Assembly: GCA_043804035.1 (NCBI GenBank)
Contig: JAZDJJ010000028.1
Coordinates: 1 to 29,203 of the forward strand
DNA length: 29,203 nucleotides
Reading direction: 5' to 3'
Source of the DNA: JAZDJJ01 sp043804035
GTDB lineage: Bacteria; Bacteroidota; Bacteroidia; Palsa-948
Below the pieces are notes generated by a model. The model saw nothing but the letters and a program-made list of their open reading frames with translations, did not search any database and was not told where the DNA came from. Shown piece after piece: positions 8,337 to 17,110 of the stretch. Numbering within the stretch: position 1 is the stretch's first letter; every line of letters begins with the position of its first letter. The position numbers and the translations under genes were made by a program.

Positions 8337-10748
8337 ATGACACGGCATATTAATAAAGTAGCAGTCCTTGGCTCAGGTGTGATGGGCAGCCGCATTGCCT
8401 GTCATTTCGCTAATATTGGTGTGGAAGTTCTTCTTTTGGATATTCCTGATAAGGATGAAAACCAAGAATCAAGAATCAAAAACAAAATAGTGAACGATGC
8501 TCTTGCATTTGCTCTGAAATCAAACCCCTCGCCTATCTACAAAAAATCTTTCGCTAACAGAATCACTACAGGAAATTTTGAAGATGATATGAAAAATATT
8601 TCTTCATGTGATTGGATAATTGAAGTTGTGGTGGAGCGACTGGATATAAAGAAACAGGTTTTTGAAAATGTAGAAAAATTTCGCAAACCGGGTTCACTCG
8701 TTACTTCTAACACTTCAGGAATCCCAATTCATTTGATGTTAGATGGAAGAAGTGATGATTTTCAGAAACATTTTTGCGGAACACATTTTTTTAATCCACC
8801 GCGATATTTGAAATTGATGGAGATAATTCCCACCACAAAAACTTCGCCTGATGTTATTGATTTTTTGATGCACTACGGAGATTTGTATCTTGGCAAAACA
8901 ACAGTTCTCTGCAAAAACACACCTGCTTTCATCGCCAATCGTATCGGGACATTTGGAATCATGTCATCGTTTCATCTTATAGAAAAAATGGAACTCACAG
9001 TTGAAGAAGTAGACAAACTCACTGGTCCTGTTCTCGGTCGTCCTAAGTCAGCAACATTCAGAACATGCGATGTGGTGGGATTGGATACGCTTGTTCATGT
9101 TGCGAATGGAATGGCACAAAATCTTCCCGATGATGAAGCAAAAGATTTGTTCAAACTTCCCGCTTACATTCAAAAGATGATGTACAATAAATGGTTCGGA
9201 AGTAAAACGGAACAAGGATTCTATAAAAAGGTCAAACTTACTTCACCAGTTGGCGGAAATATGTCGGACGTGAAGTCAGAAATTTTGGTTCTTGATTTAA
9301 AAACGTTTGAGTATAAGCCATCACAAAAAATAAAATTCGCAACACTTGAGCAAGCCAAACTAATTGAAAATTTGAAAGACCGATTAAAAATTTTGATTAC
9401 AGGCAAAGATAAGGCGGGAGATTTTTATCGCAAATCTTTCTTCATGTTATTTCAATATGTTTCAAATCGTATTCCCGAAATTTCGGATGAGTTGTACAAG
9501 ATTGACGATGCAATGAAAGCAGGATTCGGATGGGAACTCGGTCCGTTTGAATATTGGGATGCGCTGGGAGTTGAACAAACAGTGAAAGAAATGGGAGCAG
9601 CAAATCTGAAACCTGCAAAATGGATTTACGATATGCTTGCTACAGGAACAAAATCATTTTACAGCATAGAAAATAATGTGCGCAAATATTATTCTCTGGC
9701 TTCTGAGAAAAACAAAGGAGAGAATAAATCAATTCCGGGAACAGAAGAATATATCTCACTTGAAATTATTCGTCCGACAAAAACTGTTTGGAAAAATTCA
9801 GGTGCAACAATTACTGATATTGGAGATGGAATTTTAAATCTGGAATGGAACACCAAGATGAATTCTATAGGCGGAGAAGTGATTGAAGGCATCAACAAAG
9901 CCATTAACATTGCAGAAAAAGATTTTCAAGGACTCGTCATTTCAAATGAAGGAGCAAATTTTTCTGCCGGTGCAAATGTGGGAATGATTTTTATGTTTGC
10001 CGTAGAACAGGAATGGGACGAACTGAAATTTGTTGTCAAACTTTTTCAGAACACGATGATGCGAATTCGGTACTCTGCCATTCCTATAGTTATTGCTCCA
10101 CACAATCTTGCTCTCGGCGGTGCCTGTGAGATGAGTATGCACTCCGATAAAGTAGTAGCGCATGCCGAAACATATATGGGATTGGTTGAGTTTGGTGTCG
10201 GACTTATTCCTGCCGGAGGAGGCACAAAAGAGTTTGCTCTCCGACTTTCTGACGAATTGCACGAAGGCGATGTTGAACTTAATAATTTTCGCAATCGTTT
10301 TTTCACTATCGGGCAAGCGAAGGTTTCTACTTCTGCATACGAAGCATTTGATTTGGGTTATCTTCGCAAAGAAAAAGATATGGTGGTTGTTTCGCGTGCA
10401 CGTTTGCTCGCTAAAGCAAAATCTGCATGTTTAGAAATTGCGAAAGAGGGCTACAGCAAACCTGTTATGAGAAAAGATATTCGTGTGCTCGGCAAGCAGG
10501 CACTCGGGCTCGCTTACATTGGCGTTAACTCTATGCAAAGTGGAAATTATATTTCGGAACATGATGTAAAGATTGCTCAGAAAATCGCTTGGGTAATGTG
10601 CGGTGGAGATTTGTCAGCACCAACATTGGTGAGTGAACAATATCTTCTGGACTTGGAGTGCGAAGCGTTTTTGTCTCTGACAGGAGAAAAGAAAACATTA
10701 GAAAGAATTCAAAGTGTTTTGACAGGAGGAAAAATTTTGAGGAATTAA
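8337..10748 (+). CDS. FadN-type 3-hydroxyacyl-CoA dehydrogenase / enoyl-CoA hydratase
   Basis: Bifunctional beta-oxidation enzyme of 803 residues. The dehydrogenase half comes first: the NAD Rossmann loop VAVLGSGVMGSRIACHFA near residue 8, the catalytic-His segment GTHFFNPPRYLKLMEIIPT near 148, TPAFIANRIG, and a dehydrogenase C-terminal fold with FGWELGPFEYWDALG near 400. The crotonase half follows from about 490: VISNEGANFSAGANVGMI (oxyanion loop) and LALGGACEMSMHSDKVVAHAETYMGLVEFGVGLIPAGGGTKE, which holds the two catalytic-region glutamates. Dehydrogenase-first order and length match B. subtilis FadN (YusL), not E. coli FadB. The thiolase and acyl-CoA dehydrogenase often found next to it are absent. 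Residues 42-50 (ENQESRIKN) coincide with a 19-bp word also present near 3086. Confidence 0.92.
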   Translation: MTRHINKVAVLGSGVMGSRIACHFANIGVEVLLLDIPDKDENQESRIKNKIVNDALAFALKSNPSPIYKKSFANRITTGNFEDDMKNISSCDWIIEVVVERLDIKKQVFENVEKFRKPGSLVTSNTSGIPIHLMLDGRSDDFQKHFCGTHFFNPPRYLKLMEIIPTTKTSPDVIDFLMHYGDLYLGKTTVLCKNTPAFIANRIGTFGIMSSFHLIEKMELTVEEVDKLTGPVLGRPKSATFRTCDVVGLDTLVHVANGMAQNLPDDEAKDLFKLPAYIQKMMYNKWFGSKTEQGFYKKVKLTSPVGGNMSDVKSEILVLDLKTFEYKPSQKIKFATLEQAKLIENLKDRLKILITGKDKAGDFYRKSFFMLFQYVSNRIPEISDELYKIDDAMKAGFGWELGPFEYWDALGVEQTVKEMGAANLKPAKWIYDMLATGTKSFYSIENNVRKYYSLASEKNKGENKSIPGTEEYISLEIIRPTKTVWKNSGATITDIGDGILNLEWNTKMNSIGGEVIEGINKAINIAEKDFQGLVISNEGANFSAGANVGMIFMFAVEQEWDELKFVVKLFQNTMMRIRYSAIPIVIAPHNLALGGACEMSMHSDKVVAHAETYMGLVEFGVGLIPAGGGTKEFALRLSDELHEGDVELNNFRNRFFTIGQAKVSTSAYEAFDLGYLRKEKDMVVVSRARLLAKAKSACLEIAKEGYSKPVMRKDIRVLGKQALGLAYIGVNSMQSGNYISEHDVKIAQKIAWVMCGGDLSAPTLVSEQYLLDLECEAFLSLTGEKKTLERIQSVLTGGKILRN
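8463..8481. repeat. 19-bp repeat copy inside the fadN-like coding region
   Basis: CAAGAATCAAGAATCAAAA, the same word as the minus-strand copy at 3104-3086. It sits in the loop after the second Rossmann strand, where the family is variable, and keeps the frame open. Confidence 0.6.
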
Positions 10749-10787
10749 CGCAGTAACAAATGTTGCTGAAAATAAATACAGATAATT

Positions 10788-10946
10788 TAGGACTAACGCA
10801 CTGATGTCATTGCGTAGGAGAAATGATTTAATCAATCTATTTTTCATGTAGAAATGAAGATTGCTTCCTGCTTCGTGCCTCGCAGTCGCAATGACGATAC
10901 GGATCTGCCTGTGCCGAACACGGCAGACAGGTTTGCGTAAGTCCTA
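10788..10946. mobile_element. Palindromic MITE-like element, shell A with core 1
   Basis: Ends: TAGGACTAACGCA at 10788-10800 and its inverted partner TGCGTAAGTCCTA at 10934-10946 (one mismatch). The core (10806-10896) is a long imperfect palindrome beginning GTCATTGCG and ending CGCAATGACG, with the inner word AGATTGCTTCCTGCTTCG. After the core come CGATACGGAT and a second imperfect hairpin, CTGCCTGTG...CGGCAGACAGG. There is no coding capacity. This element fills most of the 303-base gap between the fadN-like gene and the nucleotidyltransferase. The remaining bases (10749-10787 and 10947-11051) show nothing recognisable. Confidence 0.75.
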
Positions 10947-11051
10947 AACATTCAGAAATAATAACAAAAAAATCTACTAACAAGTGTATATCTTCTGCCA
11001 ATCTTTTTTGATTTTTATTTCGTTTAGATGTAGTTAAAAAAAATTATTTAT

Positions 11052-11342
11052 ATGAAAACAAAAATTGAAATAGAAAATAAACTAAAGGAAATAAAACCTA
11101 TTCTGATTAATAAATTTTTCGTCAGTCAGATTGGTTATTTTGGTTCATTTGTTACAGATGAACAAACAGAAATCAGCGATATAGATATATTAGTAGAGTT
11201 TTCTAAACCGATAGGATGGAATTTTTTTACACTTGAAAAATATCTTGAAGATACTTTTGAACTTAAAATAGATTTGGTAACAAAAAACGCATTGAAAGAA
11301 CAATTTAAAGATAATATATTAAAACAAGTACGATACATTTGA
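11052..11342 (+). CDS. Minimal nucleotidyltransferase (MNT/MntA-type), no HEPN partner nearby
   Basis: 96-residue protein with the minimal nucleotidyltransferase signature: the G-S-F motif in IGYFGSFVTDE (residues 28-38) followed by SDIDILVEF, which gives the two metal-binding aspartates, and a third acidic position in KIDLVTK. Such proteins (MntA) commonly act as antitoxins that AMPylate a HEPN toxin (HepT) encoded directly beside them. Here no HEPN frame is found on either side. Upstream is a palindromic element and downstream, 22 bases after the stop, another one. It is therefore an orphan antitoxin or a stand-alone nucleotidyltransferase. Its low-GC, lysine-rich composition resembles the neighbours. 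Confidence 0.82.
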   Translation: MKTKIEIENKLKEIKPILINKFFVSQIGYFGSFVTDEQTEISDIDILVEFSKPIGWNFFTLEKYLEDTFELKIDLVTKNALKEQFKDNILKQVRYI

Positions 11343-11364
11343 AAAAGCAAGGTAGAACATATTT

Positions 11365-11499
11365 AGGGCAGTTTTAAAAATACAAATAAACGTCATTGCG
11401 AAGGAGGAACGACTGAAGCAATCTGTTTTTTCATGTAGAAATAGAGATTGCTTCCTGCTTCGCAGTCGCAATGACGAAATCAATTTTTGGAACCGCCCT
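11365..11499. mobile_element. Palindromic MITE-like element, shell B with core 1
   Basis: Left end AGGGCAGTTTTAAAAATACA (decayed) and right end TTTTTGGAACCGCCCT at 11484-11499 are inverted. The core at 11391-11476 runs from CGTCATTGCG to CGCAATGACG and shares the words TTTTTCATGTAGAAAT and AGATTGCTTCCTGCTTCG with the core of the element at 10806-10896. So the same core sits in a different terminal shell. No convincing target duplication is visible. The element lies directly upstream of the MFS gene. Confidence 0.75.
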
Positions 11500-11555
11500 T
11501 AACAAAGAAAAACAAACAAAACATTAACTTTAATCCCCTTATTAAATATAAAACA

Positions 11556-12938
11556 ATGACAAAAACTCACAAATTACTTAATGACTCAAAAGCGGCACGT
11601 TGGACTGCCTTGCTGATTGTTTCTTTTACCATGTTCGCTGGATATTATTTAGCCGATGCTATGGCTCCACTTCAGGAGATGCTTGAAAAGAAATTAGGAT
11701 GGAGCAGCACTGAGTATGGATTTTTCACTAGTGCTTACGGCTGGTTTAATGTATTTTTATTCTTCCTGATAATAGGAGGTATTATCCTTGATAAAATGGG
11801 TATCCGATTTACAGGGACTGCCGCAGCAGCAGTTATGGTTGCGGGTACAGCAATAAAGTATTGGGCAATTTCTACTCATTCTTTAGATGGAATGATGTTG
11901 TTTGGTTGGAAAGCACAAGTTATAATGGCCGCTATCGGATATGCAATATTTGGTGTTGGCGTTGAAATTGCGGGTGTAACCGTATCTAAAATTGTTGTTA
12001 AATGGTTCAAAGGATACGAGCTGGCTTTTGCAATGGGACTTCAAGTGGCGATAGCACGATTAGGTACTGGCTTGGCAATATCAACGGCATTGCCCGTCTC
12101 TCAAATATTTGGCAACGTTTCTGTTCCTGTTTTGTTCGGATTGATATTGCTTTGTATCGGCTTAATTACATTTATTATTTATACTATATCAGATAAAAAA
12201 CTTGATGTGTCTATAAAAAATGTCAAACTTGCAAACAAATTATCTGTTGAAGAAGAAGAATTTAAAATGAATGATATTTTTAGTATCCTCAAAAATAAGG
12301 GATGGTGGTATCTTGCTATCTTATGCGTTTTATTTTATTCTGCCGTTTTCCCTTTTCTTAAATATGCCACTAATCTGATGATAAACAAATTTAATGTTTC
12401 AGACAATTGGGCAGGATTGATTCCCGGTTTATTACCTTTCGGAACAATTATCTTCACTCCTCTTTTTGGAAGCATTTATGATAAAAAAGGAAAGGGTGCA
12501 TCAATTATGATTATCGGTTCGTTGATTATTTTATTAGTTCATTTATTATTTGCTATTCCTTCTTTAAATCAATCTTTTGTTGCATTTATTTTGATAATTA
12601 TTCTTGGCATCGGATTTTCACTTGTGCCTTCTGCGATGTGGCCCTCTGTCCCAAAAATTATTCCCGAAAGACAATTAGGGACAGCGTATTCACTAATTTT
12701 TTATGTTCAAAATTGGGGATTGATGGGTGTTCCTCTTTTAATTGGATGGATATTGAACAAATGGTGCATAACGGGGCAAATTATGAAAGATGGAATTGAA
12801 GTAACCACCTACGATTATCAAATTCCTATGCTTATTTTTGCCGGATTTGGACTGCTCGCTTTGCTTTTTGCTTTCCTTCTTAAAAGAGAAGATAAGAAAA
12901 AGGGCTATGGACTTGAATTGCCTAATATTAAGAAATGA
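11556..12938 (+). CDS. Major facilitator superfamily transporter, MFSD1-like
   Basis: 460-residue inner-membrane protein with about 12 hydrophobic segments in two halves separated by a charged loop (SDKKLDVSIKNVKLANKLSVEEEEFKMND, residues 210-240). GIILDKMGIRF after helix 2 is the MFS motif A loop, and GSIYDKKGKGAS is its echo in the second half. AMAPLQEMLEKKLGWSSTEYGFFTSAYGWFNV near the N-terminus is like the MFSD1 branch and related bacterial permeases, whose substrates include dipeptides. The substrate here cannot be read. The open frame starts further upstream at a TTG in the palindromic element (11487), but the ATG at 11556, just before MTKTHKLL, is the proper start. It is probably transcribed alone. 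Confidence 0.85.
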   Translation: MTKTHKLLNDSKAARWTALLIVSFTMFAGYYLADAMAPLQEMLEKKLGWSSTEYGFFTSAYGWFNVFLFFLIIGGIILDKMGIRFTGTAAAAVMVAGTAIKYWAISTHSLDGMMLFGWKAQVIMAAIGYAIFGVGVEIAGVTVSKIVVKWFKGYELAFAMGLQVAIARLGTGLAISTALPVSQIFGNVSVPVLFGLILLCIGLITFIIYTISDKKLDVSIKNVKLANKLSVEEEEFKMNDIFSILKNKGWWYLAILCVLFYSAVFPFLKYATNLMINKFNVSDNWAGLIPGLLPFGTIIFTPLFGSIYDKKGKGASIMIIGSLIILLVHLLFAIPSLNQSFVAFILIIILGIGFSLVPSAMWPSVPKIIPERQLGTAYSLIFYVQNWGLMGVPLLIGWILNKWCITGQIMKDGIEVTTYDYQIPMLIFAGFGLLALLFAFLLKREDKKKGYGLELPNIKK

Positions 12939-12952
12939 TAATAGGTTAGGCG

Positions 12953-12981
12953 TTTAGACCGCATAAAATATTTTACCTTTG
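12953..12981 (+). promoter_or_regulatory. Candidate promoter for the restriction-modification gene
   Basis: TACCTTTG at 12974-12981 is an exact match to the Bacteroidota -7 consensus. A TTTAG box lies 17 bases upstream at 12953. A leader of about 180 bases would result, containing a hairpin and one copy of the 36-bp repeat. Confidence 0.45.
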
Positions 12982-13025
12982 CTAAATGGAAGCAAGGAAT
13001 AAATTTATTGGTGTAAACTTGTTAA

Positions 13026-13048
13026 GTTTCATAAGGTTGTTATGAAAC
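13026..13048. repeat. Perfect 9-bp stem hairpin in the restriction-gene leader
   Basis: GTTTCATAA, loop GGTTG, TTATGAAAC. There is no T-run after it, so it is not a standard intrinsic terminator. It may be an operator or the remnant of an element end. Confidence 0.5.
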
Positions 13049-13075
13049 TAATCTTCAAAACTACACAAACCTCGT

Positions 13076-13111
13076 ATTGAGCTTGGTAATTGAGCTTTGC
13101 CGAAATTTGCC
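13076..13111 (+). repeat. 36-bp direct repeat, left copy
   Basis: Begins ATTGAGCTTGGTAATTGAGC and ends CCGAAATTTGCC. It matches 21476-21511 at 33 of 36 positions in the same orientation. The two copies bracket the segment from the restriction-modification gene to the DsrK-like gene. Confidence 0.7.
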
Positions 13112-13167
13112 GAAATATACGAAAGGTCAGGAGGTCTGAATTTAGCAACTTAAATTAGAGATAAAAA

Positions 13168-16100
13168 ATGATTAAGAAATATTTATCAGAAGTAGCAAAT
13201 ATTACAGCACAAGGTGATGCTCGTGAAGAAAGTTACTACGGACATTTTGTAAATTTCCTTTCTGATTTTGCAAAAAGTATTGAGAGAACAGAAATTTCAA
13301 TAACAACACTACCTAAAAAAACTGAAGCAGGTAATCCTGACTTTCGTATTTGGGATGGGAAACAACACATTGTTGGATATATTGAAGCCAAAAAACCCGG
13401 AGAAAAATTAGATGTAATTGAAAATTCCGAGCAATTATCAAGATACAGAAATACATTCCCAAATCTTATTCTCACGGATTTTTATGAATTTCGTTTGTAT
13501 AGAAATGGAGAACTTATTGACAAAGTTTCAATCGGCAGAGCATTTATAGCAAAAAAATTAAAAACTGTTCCACCTGTTGAAAATGTAGAAAAATTTAATA
13601 CACTTCTTGAAAAGTTTTTTGCTTTTTCCTTTCCTAAAGTTTACACTGCGGAAAATCTTGCCATTGAACTTGCTAATAGAACAAAGTTTTTACGAGACGA
13701 AGTAATTACAAAAGAACTTGAAGAGGAAGAAGAAGGAAAAGGAAAAATTTATGGTTTTTATCAGGCATTCAAACAATATTTAGTTGCGAACCTTTCTCAA
13801 AAGAATTTTGCCGACATTTATTCGCAGACCATTACATATGGATTGTTTGCAGCAAGGACAAGAACAAAAGAAGAATTTACAAGAAAGGGTGCTTATGAAC
13901 TTATTCCACCGACTATTGGAATATTGAGAGACGTTTTTCAATTTATTTCACTTGGACAAATTCCAACACATATGGAGGTAATGGTTGATGATATTGCAGA
14001 AGTATTGCAAGCAGCCGATGTAAATAAAATCCTTCAAGATTATTACATAAAAGGAAAAGGCGAAGACCCAATTATTCATTTTTACGAAACATTCCTAAAC
14101 ATTTATGACCCAACTACACGAGAAAAAAGAGGAGTGTATTATACTCCCGAACCTGTTGTAAAATATATTGTTCGTTCCATTCATGATATTTTAAAGTCGC
14201 ATTTTAATCTTAAAGATGGTCTTGCAAGCAAGGAAGTGATATTACTTGACCCTGCAGGTGGAACACTTACTTTTCCAGCAGAAGCAATAAAACTTGCTGT
14301 TAAAGAATTTACAAACAAATACGGTGATGGAGGCAAAAAGAAATTTATTAAAAATCAGTTACTAAAAAATTTTTATGCTTTTGAGTTAATGATGGCTCCT
14401 TATGCTATCGGACATATAAAAATTAGTTTTTTGTTAGAAGAACTCGGCTACAATTTGCAAGACGATGATAGGTTTAAACTATATCTTACAAATACTCTGG
14501 ATATGGAAGACCTTGCACAAACTGAAATACCAGGACTTAATTCATTGAGCGATGAAAGTCATTTAGCAGCAAAAGTTAAAAAAGACGAACCCTTACTTGT
14601 AATACTTGGCAATCCGCCCTATTCGGGAATTTCTGCAAACATTAACGACTGGACTGAAAAACTTTTGAAGCAAAATGTTGATGGAGCACAAAGCTATTAT
14701 GAAGTTGATGGAAAGCCATTAGGCGAAAGAAAACTTTGGCTACAAGATGATTATGTAAAATTTTTACGTTTTGCTCAATGGAAAATTCAAAAAGCAGGAC
14801 AAGGAATTGTTGGAATGATTACCAATCATAGTTATTTGGACAATCCCACTTTCAGAGGCATGAGACAAAGTTTAATGAAAACTTTTAATGAGATTTACAT
14901 TCTTGATTTGCATGGAAGTGCATTGAAAAAAGAAACTGCACCTGATGGAAGTAAGGATGAAAATGTTTTTGACATCAGACAAGGAGTTTCAATAGCTCTA
15001 TTCATAAAGGTGAAAGGAAAAAAGGGAAACAATGTCTATCATTCAGAACTCTTTGGATTAAGAAGTGATAAATACAAATGGTTAGAGGAACATAATTTCA
15101 AACCACGAAATTATACTTCCTTATCACCTCAAAGCCCTTGGTATTTCTTTATTCCAAGAGATACAAAAGGAATTGAATCATATAATAACTGGCCAAGTGT
15201 AAATAAAATTTTTCCTATCAATAATGTTGGTATTGTAACCGCAAGAGACCATTTTGCGATTGATGAAAACGAAGAACGATTAAAGCAAAGAATTAGAATG
15301 TTCCGTGATATTAAACGATACGATGATGACATAATTAAAGAGACATTCAAATTGAAAGATACATCAACATTCAAATTAAATAAGTTCCGAAAAGAATTTG
15401 CAAAAATCACCGACTGGGAGAATTTAATCATTCCCGTTCATTATCGTCCATTTGATAAGCAATGGATTTGTTATTCTAAATGGGTTGTTGAAAGACCAAT
15501 CTATGATACAATGAAAAATATGATTAAGATTGAAAATAATTTGGCATTGATTTCTGTAAGAAGAATTTCAGGAAAATATTTTAGTCATGCTTTTATCAGT
15601 GATACTATTTTAGAAGGACGAATATTATATGATAGTAATGGTGCCACTTATTGTTATCCTCTATATCGTATTCCTGACAATGGCAACGGTGGCAATGGCG
15701 ATTTATTTAATCCACCTAAGCACGAACCCGAACCGAACATTGCAGAAAATATTTTTGAAACATTAAAGGAAAAATATAGCAAACAATTAAAGTCCGAACA
15801 AATTTTTAATTACATATATGCGATTCTTTACAGCAATATCTATCGTGAAAAATATGCAGTGTTTTTAAAAATTGATTTTCCAAAAATTCCTTTTACAACT
15901 GATTATTCATTATTTCAGCAATTAGCAAAACTTGGAAATGAATTAACTGAATTGCACTTGTTAAAGCATTCTTCATTAGATAATCCCATTGCGAAATATA
16001 ATGGCAAAGGCGATAGCGATAAGATTGTAAAAATTATTTACAACGAAAAAGAAGAAAGAATTTACATCAATGACGGAAAATACTTTGAAAACATTACACC

Positions 16101-16287
16101 TGAAATATGGAATTATCATTTTGGAGGTTATCAGGTAATGGGAAAATATTTGAAAGACCGTAAAGGAAAACAAATAGACGACACACATTATGTAAAAATA
16201 GCAACAGTTATTGCGGCAACAATTGAGATACAGAAAAAAATTGACAAACTATTTTCTGACGTTTTGAAAAAAATAATTGCTTTCTGA
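13168..16287 (+). CDS. Single-polypeptide restriction-modification enzyme (nuclease + N6-adenine methylase + type ISP-like specificity domain)
   Basis: 1039 residues. The N-terminal part carries a PD-(D/E)xK nuclease pattern: GNPDFRIW near residue 55 and GYIEAKKPGE near 70 (Asp, then E-x-K). A helical linker follows (residues 170-320). The gamma-type N6-adenine methylase has motif I as LLDPAGGTLTF near 360 and the catalytic motif IV as LGNPPYSG near 480. From about 600 on, segments such as WYFFIPRD, GIVTARDHFAID, IPVHYRPFDKQWICYSKWVVERP and HAFISDTILEGRI look like the target-recognition domain of type ISP enzymes (LlaBIII class). No helicase motifs lie between nuclease and methylase, so it is closer to a type IIG/IIL architecture. 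It would both modify and cut DNA at its site. No separate partner gene is present. Confidence 0.88.
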   Translation: MIKKYLSEVANITAQGDAREESYYGHFVNFLSDFAKSIERTEISITTLPKKTEAGNPDFRIWDGKQHIVGYIEAKKPGEKLDVIENSEQLSRYRNTFPNLILTDFYEFRLYRNGELIDKVSIGRAFIAKKLKTVPPVENVEKFNTLLEKFFAFSFPKVYTAENLAIELANRTKFLRDEVITKELEEEEEGKGKIYGFYQAFKQYLVANLSQKNFADIYSQTITYGLFAARTRTKEEFTRKGAYELIPPTIGILRDVFQFISLGQIPTHMEVMVDDIAEVLQAADVNKILQDYYIKGKGEDPIIHFYETFLNIYDPTTREKRGVYYTPEPVVKYIVRSIHDILKSHFNLKDGLASKEVILLDPAGGTLTFPAEAIKLAVKEFTNKYGDGGKKKFIKNQLLKNFYAFELMMAPYAIGHIKISFLLEELGYNLQDDDRFKLYLTNTLDMEDLAQTEIPGLNSLSDESHLAAKVKKDEPLLVILGNPPYSGISANINDWTEKLLKQNVDGAQSYYEVDGKPLGERKLWLQDDYVKFLRFAQWKIQKAGQGIVGMITNHSYLDNPTFRGMRQSLMKTFNEIYILDLHGSALKKETAPDGSKDENVFDIRQGVSIALFIKVKGKKGNNVYHSELFGLRSDKYKWLEEHNFKPRNYTSLSPQSPWYFFIPRDTKGIESYNNWPSVNKIFPINNVGIVTARDHFAIDENEERLKQRIRMFRDIKRYDDDIIKETFKLKDTSTFKLNKFRKEFAKITDWENLIIPVHYRPFDKQWICYSKWVVERPIYDTMKNMIKIENNLALISVRRISGKYFSHAFISDTILEGRILYDSNGATYCYPLYRIPDNGNGGNGDLFNPPKHEPEPNIAENIFETLKEKYSKQLKSEQIFNYIYAILYSNIYREKYAVFLKIDFPKIPFTTDYSLFQQLAKLGNELTELHLLKHSSLDNPIAKYNGKGDSDKIVKIIYNEKEERIYINDGKYFENITPEIWNYHFGGYQVMGKYLKDRKGKQIDDTHYVKIATVIAATIEIQKKIDKLFSDVLKKIIAF

Positions 16288-16314
16288 AATGATAACTGAA
16301 TATATTGCCTCATC

Positions 16315-16403
16315 CTGAAATGATAAATTGCAATGACAGAAAAAGGTGAGTTGCTTTAGGCAACTCTTGCAATGATGTTAATTTGTATTTTTGAAACTAC
16401 ACT
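16315..16403. repeat. Hairpin-bearing, possibly decayed palindromic element
   Basis: GAGTTGC TTTAG GCAACTC (16348-16366) is a perfect 7-bp stem flanked by TTGCAATGA on both sides (a core-1-like word). Further right is TTTGTATTTTTG, the inner part of a shell-B end. The word CTGAAATGATAA is directly repeated at 16284 (over the stop of the restriction gene) and 16315. No T-run follows the hairpin. Confidence 0.4.
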
Positions 16404-16411
16404 AATGAATA

Positions 16412-16439
16412 TTTGTTATCAAAAACTATTTTATCTTTA
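16412..16439 (+). promoter_or_regulatory. Candidate promoter for the conserved hypothetical gene
   Basis: TTTG at 16412-16415 and TATCTTTA at 16432-16439, 16 bases apart, resemble the Bacteroidota -33/-7 pair. The leader would be about 35 bases. The spacing is a little short. Confidence 0.35.
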
Positions 16440-16479
16440 CTTTTTTATTCACAAATTCATTAACTAATATTTAAACATT

Positions 16480-16969
16480 ATGAAAGCAGTAAAAAATGTG
16501 GTCTCGGCAGCCATTACTCCTGCTGACAAAGCGTTTATGCAAACGACCATTCAAGCATTAAGCAATAAGATGCCTTTTCTTATCTCACTTACTAATGAAG
16601 AACGCATGAGCGGAGTTAAACTTGGCGAAAAAACATTGCCCTTTGTAGAAAAAGTGTTGGAATATGCCAAAGATAATCCTTTGTTAGTGCCGGGAACTGT
16701 TGATATGATAGAAGCAAATAAAGATTATTTATTGTCTAAAGACCTCACAGACATTTTGCAATGGCTCAAACCATTGGTGCAAAAAATGGAAGATACTTGT
16801 ATGGAAGCAGGAATTGAGGGTACTGCCGGTTGCACTTGCTTTTTATCAATCAGTAAAGAATGCCGCTGAACGTGATGTCGCAGGAACAAGAACAATTTAT
16901 GAGGATTTAAGCAAACGGTTCCCCGGCAAAACCAAAAAACAAGTTCCTCCAACATCGCCTGTCGTGTAA
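16480..16969 (+). CDS. Conserved hypothetical protein, frameshifted near its C-terminus
   Basis: The first frame runs to a stop at 16869, but its last 17 or so residues (TAGCTCFLSISKECR) are out of character. One base on, the frame continues as VALAFYQSVKNAAERDVAGTRTIYEDLSKRFPGK and stops at 16969. Dropping one G from the GGG at 16818-16820 gives a continuous protein of 162 residues, which fits the pattern I remember for an uncharacterised Bacteroidota family (KMPFLxxLT-DER near residue 30, ALxFYxSVKxAA, IYxDLxxRFPG at the end). It has no signal peptide or membrane helix and looks all-helical and soluble. It lies between the restriction gene and the sulfur genes. Function unknown. The in-phase tandem repeat after the stop is described separately. 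Confidence 0.7.
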
Positions 16970-16984
16970 AATATAAAAATTGAC

Positions 16985-17110
16985 ACTCAGAATGCCGACT
17001 TTGGCACTAATAGCTCTGACCTTGATACTAATAGCTCCGACTTTGATACTAATAGCTCCGACCTTGACACTAATAGCTCCGACTTTGACACTAATAGCTC
17101 CGACTTTGAC
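16985..17110 (+). repeat. Six tandem 21-bp units (DTNSSDF-type heptads)
   Basis: Six units start at 16985, 17006, 17027, 17048, 17069 and 17090, followed by a partial seventh. The middle ones are nearly identical (ACTAATAGCTCCGAC then TTTGAC). The first and last resemble each other (ACTCAG). Read in the frame of the preceding gene, just after its stop at 16967-16969, they encode repeats of Thr-Asn-Ser-Ser-Asp-Phe/Leu-Asp and end in TAA at about 17123. Almost all unit-to-unit changes are C/T transitions, several synonymous. Confidence 0.85.

Noticed and set aside
10162..10434. A 90-codon open frame overlapping the fadN-like gene on the same strand.
   Set aside because: It is a shadow in another frame. 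The crotonase domain of the real gene is continuous across it.
16985..17110. The tandem repeat as a possible CRISPR array.
   Set aside because: Units are directly adjacent 21-mers without spacers, and no cas genes are near.
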